From Furcasterigmium furcatum (taxonomy: Eukaryota; Ascomycota; Sordariomycetes; Glomerellales; Plectosphaerellaceae): DNA of 64,000 nucleotides. Shown piece after piece: positions 30,706-41,429 of the stretch. Both the position numbers and the translations under genes were made by a program. A model generated the notes under the pieces. It did not search any database. It saw nothing but the letters and a program-made list of their open reading frames with translations, and was not told the origin of the DNA. The DNA is taken from positions 3,598,961 through 3,662,960 of the forward strand of contig BCIA01000006.1 in the NCBI GenBank assembly GCA_001599815.1, in the 5' to 3' direction. Numbering within the stretch: position 1 is the stretch's first letter; each line of letters begins with the position of its first letter.

Positions 30706-32203
30706 GCGCTTTGCGGGCGCGGCACGACACGTGTAAGGAAGGCTGGGATATAATGGCCGGTGGAGGGCTGGGTGGCGACGGGTTTGTACATCATAGCAGC
30801 GGACTGCGGCGTTGGGTGTGTATCACTATGAAGACATGGCTCTGGTAATTTACACGTCTCCTCTTTCGACATTTCAATCCGCGGCTTGCCGGGCAGGTTT
30901 CTACACGCCGCGGCCTGCGTGAGCTGAAGACGAAGGGTAAGGAGCTGACTTTGCAGTTCTCTCTGGGCATTATGCTGTAAGCATGGCATAGTGTCTCGAA
31001 GCCTTGGTAGATGGGCTGAAGAGTCATTCTGGAGGTGGCCCTGGCCGTCATGACGGGCCATATGCTTCGGCTCTGAGTGGCCTCCGATATCCAGTCGGCT
31101 CCTCGTGGCGAACATCTTCCCGAGCACGTGGTGGTGAGTCGAAACATCGGTATTGGCAGGCAGTGAGTCTGACTGTGCGTTGCGGTTCAAATCTTGATTC
31201 GGGACACATGACTTTGTGACTGGACTGTATCTTGGAGTTGGAGGTACCGTGGAATGCGGTGGAAGTGAGCAGTTGCGCTTTAGAGTCCTGAGGGGCCAGT
31301 CACCCCAACCGGGTTGGCCCTTGCCCCGCTACGGACGGTTAACGTCACCGGGGCCCGCTGTAACGGCTCCTCCAGATTCCCGTCCATTCTCGAATGCGAG
31401 ACCAAACCAACCGAGTCGGAGACACTGTCGACCTTGAGCTGGAACACCGCTTCGCCTCCTCTGACTTGACGTCTATCCATAGTTCGCCTTCCAACACCTA
31501 CGCTACCACCGCCACCCTCCTTGTTGTTTCTTTTCGTCTCTCTGAACCGCCTTGGCCTGCTCGCCCAGCCTATCAGCTTCGTTCAGCGCAGCCTCTGTGT
31601 GACTTGAATCCCGGTAAGTACTTACGCGGCGGGCAACATCCCATCCCACCTTCACTTTCAGCACCCAGCCTTACCTTACGCAACAGCTTCGCCCCAGCCC
31701 TTCCTTCTACTGCGCATCTCGAGAATCAAACAACTCCTCCAACCAGAATTCAAGCGAGCGTTTGTTCACAATCAAACTCGCGGCATCACCGACCTAGAGC
31801 CCTACCCCCGTCCAGCACGACGACTTGATTGCTAATCTGCCGTCGTCATTGACGGCTTCGCGTCCCTCCCCCGGCAATCCAACCACAACGGACATACACC
31901 TCACGGCTGGTGATCAGGCTCCCGGCCTATCTCGATTGCCTGGACCAGGACTCTCGGCATCCCCTTTCTCCATCCTTATTCCGCATCACGTTATCAACGA
32001 CCTACCTACTTTACCCGTCGTTCGGCTACCTGCATCATCGCCCGAAGAGCTCCCCACATTCCCTTTCCTCGACAACGTCTTCATAGATACAACGCACCTC
32101 GGAATAACGCATCAGCCTGGCGTTCCGAGCTCTTCGAACCGCCGGTCTCCTCGCAGGCCTTGGATATTCGGCGCTCGTAGCCTATCAGCACGCTCAAGCT
32201 GGT
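30706..32203. other. Intergenic; long leader of the RING gene with a probable leader intron
   Basis: The left half holds the FIS1 3' flank. The right half (about 31,400-32,200) is a pyrimidine-rich leader. A strong donor GTAAGTA at 31614 with an acceptor TTTCAG ending at 31661 could form a 48-nt leader intron. Several short upstream open frames lie in the leader. Confidence 0.4.
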
Positions 32204-34058
32204 ATGGCATCCCAGAGCACTGCCGGGCTTCCCGGCGCCCAAGGCAGCAACGGTCCCGAACGAGTCTTCTGCCACGCATGTGGCAACGAGTGGACCAAAG
32301 ATGATCGTGGCCTGTCGTGTCCTCGTTGCCAAAGCGAGGCCACAGAGATTGTATGCTAGCACCCACCCTCGCCACTGACGAGCTCTCCTTGCTAATCCTC
32401 CCGCCTTCTAGATGACACCCGACAGCAACGTCCGAGAGTTCTATGATATCCCCGACTCATCCTCCTCCTCAGACCACCATGCCCGCCCACGACGCCGATA
32501 CTCGTCCGATTCAGACCCTGACGAGGCTGACATCGAAGACCTAATGCGTGCCGGTCGCGTCCCCAACCCTCATCTGCGACAAAACGACTGGCCCGGCCGT
32601 GGCGCCCACAGTCCTGGCCCGTACGGACGAATGCCCCCCGGGGTCAACGACGGTGACCAGATCATGGATCGTTTCTACCAGATGCTCACAGCCTTCGGGG
32701 CCATGCCTCGACAACCCAACGCCAACCGACCTGATGTAACCGCACAAGAGCAGGGCTGGGGACAACCGCGGCAATTTGGAGACGGCGCCTTTGGGAATGC
32801 TGGTCGGAACGGCAACATGAGAACTTTCACGTCGAGGACCGGCAACGGCTTTACGAGCTTCACCATTGCGACTGGCCCTATCCATATCAACAACTCTGGC
32901 GGCGTTCGGCGGACGGCCGGCCGTGCAGAGGGCGGCGACCGCGAGCATGATGACTTCAACACGTACGTCCTACGCCCCCATATTCAACGTACTCCGTGGG
33001 GGACGCGAATCACCATGATGTCTATCAGGGCTCCCGCTAATCAAAGCCCCAGCGTATTCGGAGATCTCCTCGGCGGCGCCGGTCCGCCGCAAGGAGCAGA
33101 AGGTGCTCGCGGCGGCCCGGGCGGCCCAGGTCAGATACCGAACCTGGCCTTCAGCCTGGCTCAGCTGCTCAGCGTGCTGTCGCCGGGCAACGGCCAGTAT
33201 GGTGACGCTGTGTACACGCAGGAGGCCCTGGACCGCATTGTATCTGCCATGATGGAGCAGAATCCGCAGTCGAACGCCGCACCGCCAGCATCCCAGGACG
33301 CGATCAACAAGCTCGAGAAGAAGACGGTTGATGAGGAAATGCTCGGGCCCGAGGGAAAGGCCGAATGCACCATCTGCATTGAGGAGCTCAAGAAGGGCGA
33401 CATTGTCGTCTACCTCCCGTGCAAGCACTGGTTTCATGAGGAGTGCGCCCAGATGTGGCTGAGAGAACACAACACGTGCCCCATCTGCCGAGCCCCTATC
33501 GAGGAGAGCAGCAACAACCAGAACCAAGGAGCTGGCGCACGGCCAGGTGCAGGTGCCGGCCCAGGGGCGCCCGGCCCCGGAGCCGGTTTCCAGGACTTTG
33601 CGCCGCCGCCTTTCCCTCCCCCTGGCCATGGCGGTCCCTCGCCTGGAGGTCAACGACCATCTTGGGGCGCACAACCCCCTCCGCCACCGCATGGTTCGAC
33701 GCGGCCGGCTACAACACATACCTGGCGCTGGTCGTTCACCTATCCGCCCCGACCATCGGGCAACCAAGCACAAGCCCCCGACCGGAGTGGTGGCCGAATG
33801 CCCAGCGGCTACAGCATTAACCTACCAGGACCCCGACGCAATTCCCAATCGCCTCCCGCAGTGGCTGCAGGTTCCCGGACTAGGCAACGGAGCCCCACGC
33901 CAAGCAGCTGGGATCGAGCTCGGGGTCAGGAGGAACCGGATCAGCAGCAACAGGGATCGGGTCCGTGGAGCTGGCTGAGGAGCCAATTCTCACGAGGGTC
34001 GAGCTCCGGCCCAGGGATGGGTGACAGGGACAGGTCGCCTTACCAAAGGCGACAGTAA
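32204..34058 (+). CDS. RING-H2 E3 ubiquitin ligase (RNF115/RNF126-like)
   Basis: Exon 1 (32204-32350) encodes an N-terminal zinc finger of the type seen in RNF115/RNF126 (FCHACGNEW...LSCPRCQSE), which in those proteins binds ubiquitin. Exon 2 (32412-34058), after a GTATGC...CTAG intron, carries a disordered Gly/Arg/Pro-rich region and the RING-H2 domain at about residues 368-409: CTICIEELKKGD, LPCKHWFHEECAQMW, NTCPICRAPIE (C3H2C3 ligands all present). A Gly/Pro/Ser-rich tail ends GDRDRSPYQRRQ. Total 597 residues. The enzyme would transfer ubiquitin from an E2 to substrates in cytosol or nucleus; targets are unknown. The start is the first Met in frame before the zinc finger. A leader intron is likely upstream. 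Confidence 0.87.
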
Positions 34059-35809
34059 AGGGTCAGGAGTCTGGTGAGAACGAATCACCCGGGTCTCCGA
34101 CAGAGAGAGAGAGAAGAAAGAAAACCCGCATGATGCCTTCCTTGGTCGGTCTGGTAAGATGATATCACGGCGTTGCTAGCGCATATTGCACACGTTGAGC
34201 GGTAGGGTATCCACTGCACGATGAGGTCAACGGCGACCGACATTTCTCATTCTCGGTCTCCTGCTGGTCAGCAATAATATGGCAGTGCAGGGCCGTGGTG
34301 GAGGGAGGGCTTTCTGCTTAGAGGCTGGAGGGAAGCCGAGGTCAGGCCGTCCGGAGATGCGGTCTTCAGGATGGAGCTGGTCGGAGGGAGCCAGCGGACC
34401 TGGCAGAAGCTTGGACTGGACAGAAGCCTTGAATGATACCACTTTTTCCCCTTCGGATGTTCCCCCCGCATGGTGTGATCAAAATTGCTTGGGAGAGACG
34501 GGCAGGGTTCCCGCGTGTGAAGGCTTGAAAGGGTAATGACGGTTCGGGGGGCATCAAGGACAAGACCACTGGGCTGCCGGGATGGATCTGGTAGAGATGC
34601 GGTTTGGGTGGTGGTAGCGGGCTTGGGAGACACTAGTGCCCCACAAAAGAGCAACCACTTAGGTAATCGCGCCGCACGAAACCGTCGTGCCTGCTGTTCC
34701 GCGCTGGGTCTGTCACAGGACCCCACCGTCGGTCCTGTGCTTGGGTCTTGGCGATGGATGTCCTTGGCTTGCCAGACGCCAGACCTGACTTGACCACCGA
34801 GCGCTTGTCTGGGGTAAGGGCAGGCGGACCCTCAGCACCAGTGAGGTACCTCCACTGGAAGTACTCGGGCCATTCAACGCCGGGAGGGAAGGGACGGCTG
34901 GTCAAACCTGCCCAGGCGCCTGACTCGACGACATCGGACTAGGTACCTCTCATAGCGTCGCGATTTCTCATCACCTTTCTCTCTTTCAAGTTTGCTCGAG
35001 ACACGGGGACTCACAACATCTCCTCCGCAACCAGGGAGACAAACAGCTGATCGCGCGACCCGACGAGGCTCCTCGGAGAAAATCCCTCGACCGTTGACGG
35101 CACTGCGCATCGAATCGCACAGAGCAGCAGCCAGGCTAAGCCCGAGCCGGGGCCAAGACGGACCCTGCCTGACAAACAGATCCCTCACCTCACTCCTCAC
35201 TCGTGGTCGCGGTCGCGTTGCAAGGCCCAAACCCAGCCTCGCCTCCGACTCTGCCAATTCCTCGTCGCGTCCCGAAAAGAGGACTCGACTCTCTCCCGCC
35301 GACCGCCGACCGCCGCCGCCTCACACACCGGGCGCAACTCTTGGACCGATCGCCCGCCGCTTGAACCCAGACGCCCGCTCCTTATCCATCCCACCCGACC
35401 ATGTTCATGTCTCAACTTGCCCGCAGTGTGCCTTGACGGTTGGTCCATTTGGCAACTTTGGCGGTCCAGTCCTGGCCCAGCCCCTTGGTATCACCATCTC
35501 AACCCGCTGTGCATTGCAGCTTCTCGCCCGCAGAGGCCCTTAGCACACCACTATCTACCCAATTGTTAAACGAGCGCTTATCTCTGCGCCTCCTTAGCTG
35601 CTACTTCTCTCAACGCCCCCAAACAGCCACAGATCTGTACCCCGGATCGGCATATCTGTTGGAAGCCCCCGCTCCCACGTTCTTATCCAAAGGCCACCCG
35701 TATCCGGAAAACGGTGTGCCCCTCGCCTCGTGGTTTATCTCTCGGGGGTACCCGTCCTGACATCTCCGGCATCTCCTGAACGAAGCATCAGTGTCAGGCC
35801 ACTCTCAAT
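34059..35809. other. Intergenic; long C-rich leader of the next transcription factor gene
   Basis: The left part contains a short (GA)n run at about 34102-34116. From about 34,940 to 35,809 the plus strand is C-rich with many CTC/CCC blocks, as in long fungal leaders, and has several short upstream open frames. No gene was recognised. Confidence 0.45.
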
Positions 35810-38631
35810 ATGGACGACCCGGAGGTTACCCTCGGCCGGCCCAACCATGGCGCCGATCTCTTTGCCGCTGAAGCCTCCGGCCCGGCTCCCACTGCCCAGA
35901 CTCAAAGCAAGAAGAAGCCCCGGAGGGGTGCCGACCCGGCCTCCCAGAAGCGGAGATGCGTCAGTACCGCCTGCATCGCCTGTCGGAGGAGGAAGTCGAA
36001 ATGTGATGGCGCGCTTCCCAGCTGCGCGGCCTGTGCCAGCGTGTACGGCACCGAGTGTGTCTACGATCCCAACTCGGATCATCGCCGAAAGGGCGTCTAT
36101 CGGGAGAAGATTGATAGCATGAAGGCTCGTACCTCCACGCTGCAGATTCTCATCGAAGCCATCTTAAACGCCAGCGAGGAGGAGGTTCCGGAAATTGTGA
36201 AGAGGATCCGGACCTGCGACAGCTTGGATACCGTCGCCGAGCAGATTCTCAAACACGAAGACATGCCTGTGGAAGAGCAGGTCGAGGAGACCGTCGAGGA
36301 TGAGTACACCCTCGACAACCCCGTTGAGGGTGAGCGTGAGCTTGCCCGCAAGATGGGTGAGCTCCGCTTGGAAAACGGCGCCGTTCGTTTCATCGGCGGT
36401 ACATCACATCTCATATACTTGGGCGAGTCCCAAGACCCCGGCACCATCGAGCCCGAAGCCAGACAGCTCATCGCCAACGAGGATCCCATCATGAGCTGGA
36501 CCACTGTCACCAGAGACAAGGAGCTCATCGTACATCTTCTAAACATGTACTTCAACTGGCACTACACCTATTTCACGACATTATCGAAGACGATGTTCTA
36601 TCGAGATTTCTTCAAGGGCCGGCAAGCCCTCTCGCCGAAAACAACTGCCTACTGCTCGCCACTTCTGGTCAACGCCATGCTGGCCCTCGGGTGCCACTTC
36701 ACCAGCCTTCCAGGCGCATTTGGAGTGATAGGCGACAGCAGGACGAAGGGCGATCATTTCTTTGCCGAGGCAAAACGGCTCATCATGGAAAATGACGAGT
36801 ATGAACGGCCAAAGCTTACCACCGTCCAGGCGCTGGCGCTCATGTCCGTGAGGGAGGCCGGATGTGGACGGGAAGCCAAGGGATGGGTCTACTCGGGAAT
36901 GAGTTTCCGCATGGCGCAGGACATCGGCCTCAACTTTGACGACGGCGGCGCCTGGACCGACAAGGACAATGCTGGAGAGCATGCGGTCGATGCCAGGAGG
37001 ATGACCTTCTGGGGCTGTTTCCTCTTCGACAAGGCCTGGTCCAACTACCTCGGACGGCTTCCACAGATCCCAAAGAACTCATACAACGTCCCGAAGTACG
37101 ACGTGTTCCCGGGCGAAGACTCCGAGGCATGGTCTCCCTACACTGACGCCGGTTTCGACGAGTCCGTGAGACAACCCTCGAGGACACGGGCGATCGGCCT
37201 GCAGCTATCGAAGTTGTGCGAGATCAGCAGTGATCTCCTGATATTTTTCTACCACCCCACCCATATTGGCCGGTCCAGCGGCAAGTCGGTGGAGCTAAAG
37301 AAGCTCAGCGAGCTTCACCGACGGCTTGAGGACTGGCGTAAGGAGCTGCCCAAGGAGCTGGAGCCAAAGGATGGGCAGCTCCCGAACGTCATCTTGATGC
37401 AGTGAGTCCTGTCTGCCCCCTTTGAAGCTGAACACGGCATTGACCTCCCCGCAGCATGTTCTTCCACTTACAGTACATCCATCTATTCCGCCCCTTCTTG
37501 AAATATAACCCGTCTGCGTCGCCTCTACCGCCGCACGTATCGCCGCGGAGGATCTGCACCGCCAACGCGGGGGCAATCTCGAAATTGACGCGCCTGTACA
37601 AGAAGACATGGAACCTACGGCAGATCTGCAATATCGCCGTGTACATGATTCACTCGGCCTGCACGATTCACATGCTGAACTTGCCGGAGAAGACTGCCAA
37701 ACGCGATATCACGCACGGCATCAAACATCTCGAAGAAATCGCCGAAGACTGGCTCTGCGCTCGACGAACGATGAGCATCCTCAGCGTCTTAGCAAGGAAA
37801 TGGAACGTCGAGCTGCCTGAAGAGGCATCTGGTATCCTGCAGCGGACAGACGAGAAGTGGGGTGGATTCAACACCGCAGACGTGCCCAGTCCGAAGTCTC
37901 ATATTGGACCGTCGCCGACATCAACGGCTGATCTTGCAGGGTCACCAATGGCGACCAGACCTGAGCAGTACAGCCCAGTGGAGGCTTTTGCAAACACCAG
38001 TCTTCCGCCAGACATCCCGGGCACGTCCGCCGACGTCCTTGTGGCCACGCCGTCACTCGTAGGCATAAATGGCGGCCGACCTCCAGGTCACAGTTTGAGC
38101 CGACCTCGAAGCTTCCATCAACACCAGCAGCAAGTATCAATGTCATCAATGGGCGGGATACCAGACATGTCAAACTGGGCTGGGCAGCCAGGTATTCCAC
38201 AACAGATGCCTCGATACCGCCAGCAGCAACAACAGCCACAAGGCTACACATCTGCGACGAATGTGCCACCAAACCCCCGGTCGCGATCCGCGGTACGGAA
38301 CATGACACAAAATACACAGGCATTCCAGGGCTTGGACCAAGATTGGTTCCTCAACGACGGAGCCAAATGGCACCAGAATTTCGATGCCTGGGAGCTCGGG
38401 GCGTCGCCCATCTCAACGGACGGGCAGAGCCAGCAGAACTTGTTCATGTTTGCCGGGGGAAACACGCCGGCGGCGGCTGGCGGGGGTGCTGGATTCGGTG
38501 CTGGTGATGCAGGAAACTCGAACGGCGGAGTGACAAGACCCGGGTCGGAGGACCGAGGAAACCAGGGCGGGTATGATTCTTTGAGCTCGCTGAGCGGCAA
38601 TTCCACGTGGTTGCCGCCCGGGCTTGACTGA
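35810..38631 (+). CDS. Zn2Cys6 transcription factor with fungal-specific domain (nirA/nit-4-like)
   Basis: Exons 35810-37401 and 37455-38631 (intron GTGAGT...GCAG) give 922 residues. The binuclear zinc cluster has Cys at residues 55, 58, 65, 72, 75 and 83 (TACIACRRRKSKCDGALPSCAAC), followed by a basic linker HRRKGVYREK and a dimerising helix. The fungal-specific regulatory domain spans roughly residues 230-480 (LIVHLLNMYFNWHYTYF, FMARMAQD-like FRMAQDIGLNF, MTFWGCFLFDKAWSNYLGR). The C-terminal third is Gln-, Pro- and Gly-rich (HQHQQQ, RQQQQQPQ) and ends with GNSTWLPPGLD, a likely activation region. The DNA-binding part and Gln-rich tail resemble the nitrate regulators NirA/NIT-4, but orthology is not proven. 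A long leader precedes it, suggesting translational control. Confidence 0.85.
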
Positions 38632-39145
38632 GCGAAATAGGTTCGAAACAAGTTGAATTGATTGTGTGAAGTTCGCGATATTGGACTTGACTGGTGATGC
38701 CTTTGATATCTTATGCCGTGCTGGTCTACGTCCTTCCCTACGGTAGGCATATGCCAAATGTCTTCGATGTCCAAATGCTCATGCCTGCTTCTGCTGTGCG
38801 AGCTCAGTTCGAGGTCGTTGGACAGGACAAGGACTGGGGGTGGTAAAGCGGCGTCAGCCAGCCACTGTCCGTTCCCCACATGGTTTGGATGCTTCCACGA
38901 GCTTCGGCGGGGTTTTGCTGAGGGCAACTCATCGACCAACATCAAGGGTCTGAAAGGGCGTATTGACATCATAGCAGTCGACACAAGCTTGAAAGGCGTG
39001 CCAAACGACGAGTTGACTCACCAAAGCTCTTCGGCTCTGCTACACGACCAGGACTTACAAAATAAGGGCCGGGCCGAGATACTTGCCTCATACTTAGTGG
39101 CCTTTACCGACAGCCAGCGGTCAGCCTCGCAAGTCGCACCCGAAG
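38632..39145. other. Intergenic, no gene seen
   Basis: This spacer of 514 bp lies between two genes in the same direction. It holds the 3' flank of the transcription factor gene and the promoter of the hydrolase gene. No motif was singled out. Confidence 0.45.
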
Positions 39146-40444
39146 ATGTGCCAACAACACCAGGACGGTTCTCACAATGAGAGTCACACTACAGCCACGC
39201 GCGATGTTCCTCCGGGCCCTCCTTTCCCGTGGTCAGCCGGAATTTATGACGCCCATTGCCACCCAACCGACACCATGTCCTCCCTCGACAGCATACCAAG
39301 CATGAAAGCAGCCGCTCTCACAGTCATGGCCACCCGGTTCCAGGACCAGTCCCTCGTGGCCGACGCAGCCTCTTCGTCTCTTGGGCTCGCGTCCAGAAAC
39401 GCACTGGAGTCAACCGGCGACAACAAGGGCCGCATCATCCCCTCCTTCGGCTGGCACCCTTGGTTCTCTCACCAGCTATACGATGACTCTGTCCCGCAGA
39501 GCGAGCAGACCTATCAACCTCCCAGAGATGACGAGGACAAGCAAGCGGCGAAACTAGCCCACTACGCCACGGTGCTCCAGCCATCCCCCAAGGCCGACGA
39601 CACTGCGTTCCTCGATTCCCTGCCCGAGCCACGGCCGTTGTCCTCCTTCATCGAGGAGACGAGAGCCCGGCTCGAGGAGCATCCCCTCGCCCTCGTCGGA
39701 GAGATTGGCGTCGACAAAGCATTCCGCCTCCCGCAGGCATTCGACGAGCAGACCTCATCCGCTCGTGACGAGACGCTCACCCCCGGCGGGCGCGAGGGCC
39801 GGCTCCTAAGTCCACAGCACGTGAGGATGTCTCACCAGGCCACCGTACTGCGGGCGCAGCTCGCCCTGGCAGGGGAGCTCGGGCGGGCCGTCAGCATCCA
39901 CGGCGTGCAGGCGCACGGGGTCCTCTTCGACACGCTCGCGGCGACGTGGAAGGGGCACGAGAAGGAGGTCCTCAGCCGGCGGGAGAGGCGGCGGATCGCC
40001 CCCGGGGCGGAGGACTTTTCCTCCTCGGACGAGGATGAGGACGAGGATGAGGCCGCCCCTGCTAGGACTAGGAAACGGCTGGAGAACGGCCGGCTGGTGG
40101 TGGCGGGGAAGCCGTTCCCGCCGCGGGTGTGTCTGCACTCGTTCTCGGGGCCGGACGAGATGCTGAAGCAGTACCTGAACCCGGCGATCCCGGCGCGGGT
40201 ATTCTTCTCGTTCTCGCAGGCGATCAACCTGTCGGAGAAGAACGGGGCAGAGAAGTTCGCGGCGCAGATGAAGGTCTGTCCTGATGACCGGATCTTGGTG
40301 GAGAGCGATCTTCATGTCGCGGGAGAGGCGATGGACGAGGCGCTGGAGGCGATGTACCGCAAGGTGTGCGAGGTGAAAGGATGGGAGCTGGAGGAGGGCG
40401 TGAGGAGGATAGGGAGGAACTACGAGGAGTTCATCTTTGGGTGA
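39146..40444 (+). CDS. TatD-like metal-dependent hydrolase (Scn1/Cut9-interacting type)
   Basis: TatD-family proteins are TIM-barrel metal hydrolases, some with DNase activity; fission yeast Scn1 interacts with the APC subunit Cut9. This 432-residue intronless frame has the metal-binding YDAHCHPTD near residue 37, ALVGEIGVDK with the catalytic Glu, a VSIHGVQAHG strand with His, the VCLHSFSG His motif and a final Asp in RILVESDLHVAG. A Lys/Arg and Ser/Asp/Glu-rich insert (SSSDEDEDEDE) lies between the barrel strands, as is common in fungal members. The start at 39146 is the first in-frame Met; a later Met (after HCHPTD) would lose the metal ligands, and an upstream exon cannot be excluded. Role in the cell cycle or in DNA metabolism is inference. 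Confidence 0.82.
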   Translation: MCQQHQDGSHNESHTTATRDVPPGPPFPWSAGIYDAHCHPTDTMSSLDSIPSMKAAALTVMATRFQDQSLVADAASSSLGLASRNALESTGDNKGRIIPSFGWHPWFSHQLYDDSVPQSEQTYQPPRDDEDKQAAKLAHYATVLQPSPKADDTAFLDSLPEPRPLSSFIEETRARLEEHPLALVGEIGVDKAFRLPQAFDEQTSSARDETLTPGGREGRLLSPQHVRMSHQATVLRAQLALAGELGRAVSIHGVQAHGVLFDTLAATWKGHEKEVLSRRERRRIAPGAEDFSSSDEDEDEDEAAPARTRKRLENGRLVVAGKPFPPRVCLHSFSGPDEMLKQYLNPAIPARVFFSFSQAINLSEKNGAEKFAAQMKVCPDDRILVESDLHVAGEAMDEALEAMYRKVCEVKGWELEEGVRRIGRNYEEFIFG

Positions 40445-41429
40445 GCGAAGGACCTTGAATCGGAGTCATGGATTTGGTGGTGAAAGCCATGACATGAGGG
40501 CATTCGCAAGTAGCATTAGCAGGCCATTGATAGTAGTGTCGGGTAGCATAAAAATGGTACTGCTCCAATACCGATGCTGATTACCACAGGTATTTGCCAC
40601 ACTGGCTGGCGCATTGAGATACAGTACATCTCGGCTTCGTACTCGGATGCCGAAGCTGCTGGCTGCGAGGTCGGGCTTCAACCAAGGTTCGCGCCGAAAG
40701 CGTTGGAGCAGTGTTCGATGACGTGCGCTGTGCTGAATCCGGCCCCTAGCCTGGCTGCTCACCTCAGAGTGCCTATTGATTGAACGGGCCTGAATAAGGC
40801 AAGGAAGAGACAGCACTAAGAGTTTAAACTTGCTGTCGCAATCAGACGGGAAGTGGTGATGATTCAGCGCATCTCGTCTTCAGCGAGGGTTGGCCCCTAA
40901 AACTTTTGGCAGGAGCCGCCCAGCCGCGCCTTCCGGCGAAAAGACTCCACTAAATCGTTCAAGCTAATGGGGCTCGAGGTCCGGTCCTCTTTCTTTTTCT
41001 CCTCCGCCGCCGCCCCCTGGTCGTGTTTATTCCCATCATCCACACTCCAACAATCACCGGCTCATTCCCAGCACCCAAGACCCTTCCCTCGATCCCCGGA
41101 CAAGACGCAATTGGAGTCTTAGACCCGGGAATATCTTACAGACAGCACCCGTTCCGGCCCCTCATCTCCCGTCCGCCGGCTCCGACGACGCCGGGAACGG
41201 GGCTCCGTTACCACTGTACCAAGACTCGCAAAGCCCGGACGTCTTCACTGCAGTTTTCGCCGGTTCGGCTGCCGCGCAGGATCTGAAGCGGACGGACGAC
41301 CCGAGAGTGTCTGACAAGACGACTCTCCCGGCTCTGAAGCCCGAAAGCGAACTCGTCACACCCGCTGCTCCGGCACCGGCATTATCGTCGCCATCATCCT
41401 CATCATCCTCACCATCACCGGCCGCCCAC
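40445..41429. other. Intergenic; promoter and leader of the next transcription factor gene
   Basis: The right part is rich in CCG/CTC repeats and pyrimidine runs, typical of a leader. A frame open from 41307 without ATG joins the downstream gene in frame, so a slightly longer protein through a near-cognate start is conceivable. No other gene was seen. Confidence 0.45.
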
